From assembly GCA_947652115.1 (NCBI GenBank), contig OX393563.1, positions 2,646,970 to 2,710,969 of the forward strand: a stretch of DNA of 64,000 nt, read 5' to 3'. Below the pieces are notes generated by a model. It was not told where the DNA came from, did not search any database, and saw only the letters and a program-made list of their open reading frames with translations. The stretch is from Blastomussa wellsi (lineage: Eukaryota; Cnidaria; Anthozoa; Scleractinia; Plerogyridae). The translations under genes and the position numbers were made by a program. This document shows, one piece after another, positions 13,688-27,400 of this stretch (position 1 is the stretch's first letter; every line of letters begins with the position of its first letter).

Positions 13688-13895
13688 GTATAACAATATA
13701 ATTTGGTTTTATCAACTGGGTTGATAATGTCAATTGGCCACCGTAAAGAGATTCAAGAGCTGACGTTTCGAGCGTTAGCCCTTCGTCGGAGCGAATCCGC
13801 TCCGACGAAGGGCTAACGCTCGAAAAGTCAGCTCTTGAATCTCTTTACGGTGGCCAATTGACATTATCAACCCAGTTGATAAAACCAAATTATAT
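13642..13895. mobile_element. Palindromic element P1 with 13 bp target duplication
   Basis: About 54 bp of unique left sequence is followed by a near-perfect palindrome (13695-13897). The flanks repeat TATTTCTTGAAGA at 13629-13641 and 13896-13908. A second copy is at 45018-45210. Each arm holds a segment like a hammerhead ribozyme core. Target copies of this length fit insertion by an endonuclease and reverse transcriptase better than a cut-and-paste MITE. Confidence 0.75.
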
Positions 13896-14284
13896 TATTT
13901 CTTGAAGAATCATGGAAAAACCCAAAACATGGTGCATATTTGTTGAAACTTCGAAAAAAAAATTGAAAGAAGAAGCAATACAAATTAAAACAAAAACAAG
14001 CAAGCACAAAAAAGTGACTCGTCCCCAGTCGTTTTTTGATATGGGAAAAACATAGCAGGCGCGGGGAATGATGGAAGTAGGCAGAAAGGTCAATTTCGCA
14101 TAAAAAAAAAACATAAAAATCATAAACAGAAACATAAAAAGGCAAATAAACAAAAATAAAAACAAAGCAAAAATGAAGCGAAAAAGGTTAAAGTTTTGTT
14201 TCCGCTAAGTCCGTTTACTCATTTCCGGTGTGATCAGGTACTGTCGTATATCTAGTTCCAGTCTCTAGCGTCCTTGTTCTTTTC

Positions 14285-14372
14285 ATGGAACTCCGTGCAG
14301 ACGACGGTACAGTATTTATGGCGTTTTCGCTGATATTTCTGATCGTGACAGTGCTCTCTACACAGAGATTAG
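14285..14372 (+). CDS. First coding exon of HGSNAT-like copy A (signal segment)
   Basis: The ATG at 14285 opens 29 codons that end in a strong donor (AG|GTGAGT). The residues are polar for about 10 positions and then strongly hydrophobic, as in a signal peptide. The split glycine codon (G|GT) joins in phase to exon 2 at 15068. A later in-frame ATG at codon 12 would also give a good signal peptide, so the true start could be either. Confidence 0.7.
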
Positions 14373-16181
14373 GTGAGTATGCTTTTTCCTTATCAGCTAT
14401 ATTTGTCGAATAATTATATTTGCTATTTATTCAGGTCTCTGGCCGATCTGGAAAGTTTTTCTCCCTTGCCACGATTCGTTTGCTTCCGCGAGAATCATGT
14501 GACTTCAATGAAGTCCGGCTGTTTAAGACGTATTTCAAAATTTGCAAGAAGTTTTAAAACAACCAGTGAGCTTTATATAATATGTCAGATGTCAGGTAAA
14601 ATACGCCTTCTCTCGTGCTTACTTACAAAATCACACAGAGTCTACGAGGGAATTCGCTACCCGTACGTACAACGTACTAGTTGGAGAATGTGTTCGGCAT
14701 AAGGGCGGGGGGGGGGGGGGGGGGGGGTTCAATTTCACTCACAGCATCTCCATCTCCGTCTTTTGTAATAAAAATTTCCTGGAACGTACCTTTGGTTTCA
14801 TTAATACTGATCAGTACCCTTTACAAAATAATCACAACAAGTAAAAGAACTTGAAGAAATGACCAATACTGACCCAGTTTCATATTTGGGTCCCTTGGAA
14901 TCAAGGGTAAACCTGGAATTATGAAAATAATATTGTCAAGTGGGATTGTTTTGCTAGCAATCTCTAGGCATTTCCCTTTATCATTCCTGTGGGTTAAATG
15001 CCTTTGGGTTCATCCTAGGGATGGTCACTGATACCATATACCTTTTTGATTACTGTTGGTGCTTTAGGTCTTGGAAGTCAAAGTGTATCATCTGTGAGAC
15101 ATAAGGATGTTGACCCAAAATCATTGCCAAGAGACACGGCCTTGCTAATGCTTATCTCTGATATAAAGAATCCAGTTAATGTATTTGGTATCTCTAGCAA
15201 TTGTCACAAGGTAAATATAACTTATGCAGTCTGTCAATCGGCCAACCAGTCACAAGAGAGTCAGTCATCCAGGTAGACAGACAGACACACCAAAAGACAG
15301 ACAGACAGAGAGGCAGGCTGCCAAGAAAAGAAAAGAGCATATTTTGGTTTGTAGTTATGTACATGTACATGTATTTTTTGTTAACCCTTTTTTTTATTTT
15401 CCATAATTTATAGTGTGGTCTTCAGCCTATAAAGAAAAACTTGACTCATGATGTTAATGTTACAGTAGAAACTGATTTTTCTTTCACACTGGCTGTCACT
15501 GATTCTAATGGAAAACAGATATGTCCGTAAGTATAGCAGCAGTTCTCCTTGTTTGTTATTGGCCAATTTCTTTCAAGATGCAGGGCTGTGAACTAAAATT
15601 TTGGAGCACTTACCATCTCGGCGAGTGAGCTTCAAGCTCCACTCGCACAGATAATTATTTTTTCACTCGCCCAATCTCCTTCACACAAAAACATTTGGGC
15701 AATTATCCCCTTCTCGTAAAACAAACGTATAAAATATTCAAAACATACTCCTCAGACATCTACAGATGTCTCAGGTTCAGACCGTTGCTGACATGCTGTG
15801 TAGTAGAGATATTCTTCTTGCTAGTGGTACGTAAGACACCCTAGGAAGATGCAGTGTATCTCCACATTTGAACACTAACGGGATTCAGATACAGTGTGTA
15901 CAGTGCATTACGTAATGATTGGGTTACAAAATGCAAACCATTTTTGAATGTTAATGGTAAGGAGTGCAAACTGGTGCTTGTGTGAGATTTCAAAATGGTT
16001 AACGGCATTGTAAAAAAATAAAGCGGAAAGCAGTTACGCTCTTTTTTGAATAATATATTCTGGATATTAAAATCATACCCGCCAAACTGGGTGAATGAAC
16101 TGTGACTTGCCCAACCGTTTTGACTTTTGCCTTGGTGAGCAGGCGAGCGCTAATTCACAATCCTGAGATGCACTTACATGT

Positions 16182-16214
<33 letters not shown>

Positions 16215-16873
16215 TTTAATAATGATAATACTTTATTCAAGTATTTACAATACTATTTACAATCTTAATAAGAACAATAATAATAACTTTGTTTATGTGT
16301 CAACAAGGTTTAGCATTGCTTAGCTAGTTGAGGACACCTAAAACAAGTTAGTTGTCAGGACTACAGTAAACTGTATGTAACACTTACATGTACTTGTAAT
16401 ATTTTTCTTGCAGTCCAGAACTGTATACTTTTGGGGAACATGGCTTATATTCCTATAAAATTCATGCTGTTAAATCAGAGGAAAATGCAAGCTGTGTGAT
16501 AATACGAGAACAAGAGCCAGACAAAGCCTATCAGCGTGAGTATTGAGACCTTTTTTTACCAGTTTAGATAACGTACTGTACAATGAAATATGATTTATAT
16601 GTACATGTAACAGTGGGGATCTTTGCTTGCTTGCTACCTAATCAACCCACTGATCTCCAGCTCGCTGCAGCCACATTGCATCTCCAGGGTAAGAGTAAAA
16701 TAAGGTGTTGGATGTGAATATTCTTTCACTCCTTTACTGTAAAGTTTGATCTCCCCACCATCTTATTAATAAATAGTTTGTAGTTCCCCTTGATCTGATT
16801 TCATATCTATATATTTAATTAACATGGCTATCTCAAGTCAAAGCATCTCTTAAATTGTGATTCTTAACATTTG

Positions 16874-16906
<33 letters not shown>

Positions 16907-17077
16907 CGTACATGTACATGTAATATTTTTTTCTTGCAGTCCAGAATGGTATAGTTTTGGGGAACATGGATTACGTTAATAATAAATAAAAAGTCATTTC
17001 TGTCTCTAAATCATTTTAATTTAGCAAATTATAGAATTAAAAGAGCTATAAAGAAATTCTATACAATATTGTTCTTA

Positions 17078-17141
<64 letters not shown>

Positions 17142-17455
17142 CCTTTATTAACAATTCAAAGAAACTATTTAGTAACAATCAATTAAAAATTTAAAAAGCC
17201 TACAGTACTAAAAGCGAGATCTTTATAATAATTTTTTTTTAAAAAAAAGCAAAATCTATTAGAGTCAACATTTTTCCGAGAGGTTCTCTAGTTCGCATAA
17301 AATACAGGCAGGAATGTCACATCAAAGAAAACATAAAAATATAAAAACTGGATAATCCTGTAGGCTGAAACCTATTTACAATTATTTTAAAACACATAAA
17401 GTGTCCCTTTAAAAAGAAAAAAATCAATAAATAGCGCCCTCAGTGCCCTCAGTGT

Positions 17456-17552
<97 letters not shown>

Positions 17553-18385
17553 TAATAACAATAATAATATTAATAATAATTGCGTTCAACAAAGAATGCT
17601 TTCGAAAACAAGATTTTTGGACTATGTATGTATGTATTCATGTATCACACCAATTTGGCCACCCCTAAAAATTCTTCAGGGGCAAATGACGTCTTTTCCA
17701 TCGACCATGTGCTTTGTAGCTGTGCTTTAATTTATAGCGGGGTCGAGTTTCACGTTCTTGCTTGGTGTCTTGTTGGATTGTCGAGTTCTTGACTGTGCTT
17801 TTGCGGATTGTTGTCGAATTGTAGACTGTGTTTTCGCGAATTGTTGTCAAATTCTGGACTGTGCTTCTTTTTTTGTTCGGAGTGTTCTCAGGTAAGTTGT
17901 GTTCTAGGAAACGGATGCTGCAATTCAACCAAGCAACACATCACATAACTTCTGTCTGCGTACAGAGTTATAATGCTCTACTATTCAAATCAGCCTTATT
18001 GTTATCCAAGAAGAACCTTGTAGCGAAGATTGTACGACTCCTGGCGCGAATATATAACAGCAGATTTCGATCGGTGCTGTGACAGTCTTTGTAATCGTGA
18101 ACGTTATGTTTGCATTTTAGCTTGCATGTGCATTGCTGTGATAATTTGTTTACATTTGTTGGGCGACAAAGAAATGATATTTGTCATACACAGTCTGCGG
18201 TTTTCGAAACACTGACTGCAACTTTGTTATTTGTGAATAGCGTTTCATACTGATATTTGAAATGTTGATTTCAGTATTAAAGAAAGCTTGAATTTCTGGA
18301 AACCAAATTAAAATTAAGCAAAGTGAATTGAAATCGTCGAACGCACTCCTAATCTTTGATTACTACTAGTAATAATAATACAGTA

Positions 18386-18422
<37 letters not shown>

Positions 18423-21400
18423 ATAATAATAATAATAATAATAATAAAAATAATAATAATAATAATATTACTCACATACTACAAAATAGATACATGTAAA
18501 TACAGGTAGTCAGTAGTGTACAGGTCAAAATTGTCTGCACTGCAGATAATTGTTTTTCAAACTAGGTAATTTTCTTTAACCTAGGTTATATTTTAGTTTT
18601 ATCTATTAAAATGTAATCCATCCCTCCCCTACTACTCCCCATCCCTCTATCCCCTACTTAACCTTTCTTCTCCCCCCAACCTACATGAACTCTTTACCCC
18701 CAAAGTTTCTTTGCTAATGTGCACAACCTATGGATCTTCTGTCCAACCTCTTATCCACTTTGCCATGCTGGAAACAGTGATATAGCACTTATCTTTTTTT
18801 GACTTGTACCCAATCCCAAACAGAAAGTTAAAGAATACCCAGGTTAAAAAAAATGACTTGAATTTAGATTTGACTTGTAACATAGCCACTCAGAGAACAG
18901 CATTCTTGTTAGAACGCCAGCAGATTTATAAAATAGAATTATGTGAACCTAGATCCAAATATAATTGACAATCACATTCAGCCATCTTTGAACTGCCCCC
19001 CCCCCCCCCCTGTAAGATTAATTACTTTTTTAGAAAATTATAACAATTTACATCAAATCACGATTTTGAACCCTGGCTAAGAAAGGACCTGACCATTTTC
19101 ATTTTGCTTGTTTGAGACAGCAGGCTCCTTAAGGTCATTCCCCTGTATTGCATTGCGCACCCTTACTGCGCACGATTTATTGCGTCATTAGCGTGCGCAC
19201 CTAAAGAAAACTGTGGCGTTTTCTTTATGGCTTTGCTCATGAAGGAGATAAATCATCGTTTTCTCATAAACGAGTGTGGTGACCTATATTTTTTTACTCT
19301 TTTTCTGAGACTAGCAATAACCTTCTTCCTATAACAGGAATATAAACAAATTCCCATTGCATAAAAATAAATAATCAACAGAAATGCGAACTTATTGAAC
19401 AGTTATTGTGGCCTCGAGATCACTGCATGCTAGTAACAGGTTGAATCAAGGTTGACTGGAAATACATGCGTTTATTATGAAACTTATATTAAATTGTTCC
19501 TTTTACTTTCTCCCTATTTTTTTATTCTCCCATAAGACGTGGCATGAGCTAGTAGAATAAAAACGTTTCTGAAGCTGATATTTTAACGAATTATGGGGTA
19601 TTTTCAAGGAGCTTCAAGGTGCTCCTGCTCTTAAACGAATATGGGGACCCCTCTTTTTCATTATAAAATTTAAGTTCCCTTACGATGAACAACCAATAGG
19701 CAAAGTTTGAACGAAAATCTATTGTCAGTTCTATTTTGGGGGAATGACCTTAATTGTAGTGTCACTTGGAGCAAACACTACTGCAATTCTAATGATATAT
19801 TGTTCCAGGACCAAGTCTTCATCTAATATGATATTTTATTTGTCTAATTCAGCTTTATTGTATGCCTTTCTGTGTACATTTGGAGTGGCTATTTTATGGA
19901 TTGTACTACTATATCTGTTGAGGTATTGAGTTTTTAAGTTTTGAGCATACTATAGCATGTACATTATATGTTTTTTATGCAAATGAATTGCAGTATGGAA
20001 TTAGGAAATTTTCTGGTTTATCTTCTAAACAAACAAACAAAATTCTTTTTGGCAAATGCAAGTGATGTTAATTTCTTTGATATGTTTGCATCAGGCTTTC
20101 TTCATGCACAGCAATTTTAATAAATGCTTTTGCTTCTTATCATAATTACAATCTAACCTGCTTATGGTGGTGGTGGTGGTGGTGGTGGTGTTGGTGGTGG
20201 TGGTGGTGGTGGTAGTGGCACTGATGATTGTGGTGGTGATGATGGTGCTAGTGATGGTGCTGATGATGACGGTGGTGGTGTTGTTGATAGTGGTGGTGGT
20301 GATGATGATGGTGGTGGTTGTGTTGTTGGTAGTGGTGGTGTTGTTGGTAGTGGTGGTGATGGTGATGGTGGTGGTGGTAGTTGTGATTGTGGTGGTGGTG
20401 GTGATGATGATGGTGGTGGTTTTGGTGTTGGTAGTGGTGGTAATGGTAGTGGTGGTGATGATGATGGTGGTGGTTTTGTTGTTGGTAGTGGTGGTGTTGT
20501 TGGTAATGGTGGTGATGGTGATGGTGGTGGTGGTAGTTGTGATTGTGGTGGTGGTGGTGATGATGATGGTGGTGGTGGTGTTGGTGGTGGTGTTGTTGGT
20601 AGTGGTGGTGATGGTGATGGTGGTGGTGGTGATGATGGTGGTGGTTTTGGTGTTGGTGGTGGTGGTAATGGTAGTGGTGGTGATGGTGGTGGTGGTAGTT
20701 CTGATTGTGGAGGTGGTGGTGATGATGATGGTGGTGGTTTTGGTGTTGGTGGTGGTAATGGTAGTGGTGGTGGTGGTGGTTGTGGTGTTAATGATGATGA
20801 TGATGATGGTGGTAGTTGTGATTGTGGTGATGGTGGTGATGATGATGGTTGTGGTTTTGGTTTTGGTGGTGGTGGTGGTAGTAGTGGTGGTGCTTTTGCT
20901 GGTGGTTGTGGTGTTGATGATGATGATGGTGGTAGTTGTGGTTTTGGTGTTGGTGGTGGTGATGATGATGGTTGTGGTTTTGGTGTTGGTGGTGGTGATG
21001 ATGATGGTGGTATTTGTGATTGTGGTGTTGTTGTTGTTGGTGGTGGTGTTGTTGGTGTTGGTGGTGATGATGATGATGGTGGTAGTTGTGATTGTGGTGG
21101 TGGTGGTGGTAGTGGTGGTGCTGGTGCTGGTGATGATCATGAGCTTTATTTTTTATTGTTTTTGCACACAGTAAAGTGACTTGTTTTTCATCCACAGGAA
21201 GTACAACCTCTTGGTCAGCTGGAAGCTGTTTCACAACACCGAAAGTCTTATAAATGCAGTACGTCAAGAAATAAATGGTCCACATAGTAGTGAAAGCTCT
21301 GGTTAATCTGTGAATACATAAAGGCTTGCCATTTCCCCAGAGCTTTTAGTATGAATAAGCTCCATCTCAGTATCAGTGTAGCATTCTTTCTCTGGTCATA

Positions 21401-24400
21401 CATTCAGTCTTCAATTTTTGATTTCGATGTAAGATCTTTCTCAGCTAATTTATCTGGGTGCAGTATTGTGTGTTATGTTATGGAGAATGTGACCAAGGAG
21501 TTCATGCTATTGACAATAGCATGCATTTTCTGTCAGAGGTACACGTTATGGTAAATTTATAAGTCTTCAGCTTTTTGCAAATCCTTCAGGATCTAGGAAG
21601 CCCCAAGTTCCGTGGCCGTGTTAAAAGTCCTGTGGATCAGGATGAAATGGTGTGTGCAACATCATGTTTGTTGTTGTCCTATTAAAATACATGTTTTGTG
21701 TGAATGTAGTTGGTTAAATCAGTTTTCAGACTTAATCTGTTTCTGACTGAGATCAATCTGTTTCAACCTGAAGATCTATAGCAATCTACTTGATTACCTG
21801 TTTATGATTTGAAATATTATGTTTACTTATGTCATTGTAAAATTGTGCCATTTTTTAGTTCAAGTAGATTAAACTTAGCTGGGAATATATTTAACCTGAA
21901 AGCCAATTAACTTACATAGTTGAAATCAAATGGACATCCAAAGCATTTAAAATGTCGTACATTTTGGCACTTTTTATTGACTTTGATCTTTTTTTGATCC
22001 CAAGCTTCTGTGTTTATCAGCAAAAACTGCTTACAGTACATGCAATCATGTTTGTAACAGAAATTTTAGATTACATTAGCAGCAAGTGGGTTTAATCTGT
22101 AGTCTTTCACTCCAATGCTCATTTCCAAGCAGTCACCACATACATTTTTTGCAGCCAGAAAAGCCAGAAAAGCAAAAGAAACAAAGACTGAAGTCACTGG
22201 ATACCTTCCGTGGGTACGTTCATTAAAATAAAAGGTTTTAATTTTGTATCTGTTGAAGTGCAAGATTGTACTTAATATTTCACAGTATCATATACATTGT
22301 AAATGCACCGCCACAAGCCACACTGCATCTATTAAAAAGTTGCATTCAGGTCTACATGTAGTTCCCTATCAGCGTGAAATTAAGATAAAGATTATCCAGA
22401 ACTGTTTGTACACCATTTAGCGACTAACGTTATAACTATAGGTGCATGTATACATAGTATTTTCCTGGATAGTAATAGGACTTTGTGGAGTCCAATTTTG
22501 TGTGTAATCATACGGGTGATTATCAAAATTGGACGACTGCGCAGCCGGAGTCCAGTTTGTTAATCACAAGACAGTATGTTTACAGACAGAATTGGATGAT
22601 ACAAAGTCCTGTTACCAATTAATCATAACAGAATAAATATTCGAGGAAAGAACCACAATAATAAAAGACTAAATGATGCAGCAAAAGGGGAGGTAAAATT
22701 ACATTCCATAGTGTTGACAAAGATTATAGGAAGAGGATGTTATGTAAAATGTGTATAAGTGGACAAAATTCACTGGGAAAATCCATTTTCTAATGTGAAC
22801 ACCCATGGGACACAAAAATTTTGCCATTTTAGGGGTGATTGTAATGTGTGGTTTTACTGTACTTAATCATCTGACTTGCTGATTGAGGTGTCATTAAGTT
22901 TGTAAATTCTGGTGTTTTATAGGATTGCTCTGACAATAATGATCTTTGTAAACTCTGGAGGGGGTGGATATTATTTTTTCAAGCATGCTAGGTGGAATGG
23001 TGAGTTTCTTTGAAATCAGTGTACCAATGGATACTTCTCAATTTTAATTTGAACTGATGAAGTGTAGTTCTCATTCTAAAAATGCATTGGCGGTTCATAC
23101 TATACATGTATTGGTTTCTGAGCTAATGATAGTTGTATTCCTGAGCGACATTTACATTTTTTGAGGGGCTTATGTTGTATATAACATTATTCATAGTATT
23201 ATTTTCTCTGTTGATTTGTCATGTACGTATTAATTTTGAATGTTAAATGTATATGTTCTCTTCTTCAATGTTGTAGGACTCACAGTGGCAGATCTTGTGT
23301 TTCCATGGTATGTTGTGATTTACATATAGAAACAGTTAACAGTGAAGGGGGAGAACCCTAACTACAAAATGGTTGCTATAGATGACTTCTAACCATCATA
23401 TCTTGAGTTCCTTTCCAAATCCTGGGATAAGTTTTTTGCAATGCTAGTTCTTTTGGAGGCTGCTTTCACTTTTGGCAGCTTTGACCATATTTGGAAAGTT
23501 ACGTAACCAGATCACACAAATGCTAGAAACTTTCACAGCTTACATCTTGAAACCAAAGCTATTGCTTAGAGTGCATTCAGATGCAAAATCTGTCGTATGG
23601 ATTTGTTGAAATTCGCAACACTGTAAAAGTTATGATGTCACAAACAATTTATGACGTCATAGCTTTTTAACTAACGAGAATCTTCACAAATCCCTACATC
23701 AGATTTTACATCTAAATGCACTCTAAGCAATAGGCTTTGGTTTCATCTGAGAAAGATGTAAGCTGTGTGAGTTTTAAGCGTTTGTATTCTGGTCACATGA
23801 CTTTCCAATAATAGTCATAACTGCCAAAAGTGAAAGCATGACAAAAAGCTAATCCTAGGATTTAAAGGGAAGCCTAGATAATATTATGATGATTAGAAGT
23901 TATCTATTGACCCTTTGATAAATGGCTGCCAATTATAAAATTATTTTGTAAGTATTAAAAATAAGCCTGACCAACCTCTTTCTTGAGTTGATTATTCAAA
24001 AGAATTTTTACTCCCAAACGAGTTTAGTGAGGCTAATTTGAATGCATACAAAAGAATTTTAAATTGGCAGCCATGTATGAAAACGGTCTGTAGCAACTGT
24101 TTTGTAATTAGGGTTCTCCTCCCTTAAGAGACCTATGTTAGATAAATAATTTTATTCAACCCTTTTACCAATAAGGCAGCTGATACTCCATTTGGAAGGT
24201 GCTGATCAGCATATTTCATGAAAGACTTTAAAAAGACAGAGAATCAAAAAATGGTTTATCTCCGTTCAACATTTGGTATTCAGCTAAGCAATATCAAGTT
24301 CTCAGTGCACTCTTGTAGATTCAAGTTTATGTTGCATACAGTGTACCACAAGCGAATCAGGTAACAGTTACAAAGTTGACTAAAGTTGTAAGGATGGTCA

Positions 24401-27400
24401 ATCAAGTCGCAAATAAGAGGGAGGTACAATTTTATGCTTTCAAAATGGAAAGTTCGCAAGACAATTTTGGTACCAGATTTATTGGGCAAATATTGATCAA
24501 GTTATAACGGGGCATTCTCAGAGGCTAAAGGGTTAAACATGGTAAAATTCTTTCAGCTATATTTGGAAGCTCGGTTAGCTCTCAAGAATGGTAAGGGTAA
24601 CACGATAAATTCTTAAAATTTTCGGTGTTCGGCAGCCAGGTCTCGGTAGTATAGTGGTTACTGGGAATAGCTCGTTATCTGAGTGACCTGGGATCAATTC
24701 TTCCTCGATGCTTTTATGATTGACTTTGTTTTTTCTCTTTATTATACAAAAAATCAATGTCTAACAAAATCTAAGTGTTGGGGGCCATCCAAGAGATGTT
24801 ATAGAGTGCCGACCATTTGGAAGCTGTTTCTAATTTTTGTTTTGGCAGGTTTATGTGGATCATGGGGGTTTCCATGGTAATTTCATTTAGATCGCTAAGA
24901 CAACGCCAAGTGAGGTCAATGACTATTTTTGTCAAGATTATACGACGTGCCATCATTCTGTTTGGGTTGGGGCTCTTTGTCAGCAATTGTAAGTCAATCT
25001 GAATAATTGGGTAGTCTAATTAAAATCATGCTTTATTATAGACACCATCTGAAAATGGTTCAAGCCATAACACTAAGAGCTGGAGTACATGCAAACAAAA
25101 TCCTGTGTGTGCATGATCAGATTGAATACTGGTGAATGTAATGGAATTAGGAGGAAGAAAGGGAAGACAGGAAGGAGTGGGAGGTTGAATGTAAAGGGTT
25201 TGTTGGAGGGGGGAATGTAAGCGGGCTCGGTGGAAGGTGGATTTCAATGGGATTGAGAGGAGGGGGTGTTGGGGTGATAAGAAAAAATTGTTATTCTGTT
25301 ACATGTTGTCTTGATGAAATATGGAATACAAACATACATGTGTCATGTGTCTATCATTCACAGGTGATGACCTTGCACATTACAGAATACCAGGTGTTCT
25401 GCAAAGATTTGCTGCATGTTACTTTATCATTGCGTTGCTCCAACTTGTAATAAACCCTGGGTTGGACTCTGTCCTGGTAATGCATTCAACTTTTATTTGT
25501 TTGTTTGCTTTTTTGCTTGATTACTTATTTGTCGCCCATATAACTGTCTCTGTCCGACCATGTGTCTGCATGCTTGCCTACCTGTCAGTCCATTGCTGTG
25601 CCTGTCTGCCTGTTTCTCTGCTTGTCAGTCTTTTTTTATCTTTCTGCCTGCCTTGCTGCCTGTCTGTCTGTTTCTCTGCTTGTTGGTCTTTTTTTATCTT
25701 TCTGCCTGCCTTTCTGCCTGTCTGTCAGTTTGTCCATCTGTCTGCCTGCCTGTCTGTTTCTCTGCTTGTAAGTCTTTTTTCATCTTTCTGTCTGCCTTGC
25801 TGCCTGTTTGTCTGTCTGTCTGTCCTTTCATCTGTCTGTCTGCCTGTCTGTCTCTTTCTCTGCTTGTTGGTCTTTTTTTATCTTTCCGCCTGCCTGTCTG
25901 CCTGTCTGTCAGTCTGTCCATCTGTCTGCCTTTCTGTCTGTTTCTCTGCTTGCCAGTCTTTTTTTTATCTTTCTGTCTGCCTTGTTGCCTCTCTGTCTGT
26001 CCGTCTGTCTTTTCATCTGTCTGTCTTCCTGTCTGTCTGTTTCTCTGCTTGTCAGTCTTTTTTATCTTTCTGTCTGCCTTGCTGCCTCTCTGTCTGTCCG
26101 TCTGTCTTTTCATCTGTCTGTCTGCCTGTCTGTCTGTTTCTCTGCTTGTTGGTCTTTTTTTTTATCTTTCTGCCTGCCTTGCTGCCTGTCTGTCAGTCTG
26201 TCCATCTGTCTGCCTGTCTGTCTGTTTCTCTGCTTGTCAGTCTTTTTTTATCTTTCTGTCTGCCTTGCTGCCTGTCTGTCTGTCTGTCTGTCTGTTTCTC
26301 TGCTTGTTGGTCTTTTTTTTATCTTTCTGCCTGCCTTTCTGCCTGTCTGTCAGTCTGTCCATCTGTCTGTCTGTTTCTCTGCTTGTTGGTCTTTTTTTAT
26401 TTTTCTGTCTACCTTGCTGCCTGTCTGTCTGTCCGTCTGTCCTTGTGTCCGTCTGTCTTTTCATCTGTCTGTCTGTCTGTCTGTTTCTCTGCTTGTCAGT
26501 CTTTTTTTATCTTTCTGTCTGCCTTGCTGCCTCTCTGTCTGTCCGTCTGTCTTTTCATCTGTCTGTCTGCCTGTCTGTCTGTTTCTCTGCTTGTTGGTCT
26601 TTTTTTTTATCTTTCTGCCTGCCTTGCTGCCTGTCTGTCAGTCTGTCCATCTGTCTGCCTGTCTGTCTGTTTCTCTGCTTGTCAGTCTTTTTTTATCTTT
26701 CTGTCTGCCTTGCTGCCTGTCTGTCTGTCTGTCTGTCTGTTTCTCTGCTTGTTGGTCTTTTTTTTATCTTTCTGCCTGCCTTTCTGCCTGTCTGTCAGTC
26801 TGTCCATCTGTCTGTCTGTTTCTCTGCTTGTTGGTCTTTTTTTATTTTTCTGTCTACCTTGCTGCCTGTCTGTCTGTCCGTCTGTCCTTGTGTCCGTCTG
26901 TCTTTTCATCTGTCTGTCTGTCTGTCTGTTTCTCTGCTTGTTGGTATTTTTTTATCTTTCTGCCTGCCTTTCTGCCTGTCTGTCAGTCTGTCCATCTGTC
27001 TGCCTGTCTGTCTGTTTCTCTGCTTGTCAGTCTTTTTTTTATCTTTCTGTCTGCCTTGCTGCCTGTCTGTCAGTCCGTCCTTCTGCCTGTCTGGCAAGCT
27101 GCCCATTCGTCTGTCTGTGACATTATATTTATTAGACTACCCACCTGCCTATTTGCTAATCATTTGTTATCAAGGCGTTAAGGTGGCTCGATAGTCAAGT
27201 AAATATATAGAAATCCAAAGATTTTGCACAAAACTTGAGGGGTGAGGGGTATTTTTAAAAGCTCTGTTTTCTGCAAGTGTTTTGATTGAGGGACTGGGTC
27301 TGGCATGCATATTTAATGTCTGATGGCAGCAGGTCACGTGACATTGCTCGGCTCATTTGAGCTCACCTTCTGTTCGGCAGAATCGTGGGCAGAATCAATG

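Larger units (their letters stand above)
12921..14284. promoter_or_regulatory. Shared upstream region of the two HGSNAT-like genes
   Basis: There are 1364 bp between the two divergent start codons. Both promoters and 5' UTRs must lie here unless there are upstream non-coding exons. No clear TATA box was found for either gene. The region holds a perfect 23 bp-arm hairpin (13456-13512), a TIR-end fragment to 13546, and a palindromic mobile element (13642-13895). Confidence 0.5.

Noticed and set aside
17443..17730. Poly-Asn frame
   Set aside because: It is the AAT microsatellite read in frame.
20091..21174. Long open frames (336 and 349 codons) over the GGT/GAT array
   Set aside because: Their composition is only the triplet repeat read in different frames. 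They lack any domain and overlap on opposite strands.
25560..27120. Regular repeats that might suggest a CRISPR-like array
   Set aside because: The units are low-complexity tetramers without unique spacers, and the locus is plainly eukaryotic.
25321..27194. Open frames up to 599 codons, rich in Cys, Leu and Ser
   Set aside because: They come from the CTGT/CTGC minisatellite. Only 25364-25476 is a true exon, and it is spliced at GTAATG before the repeat.
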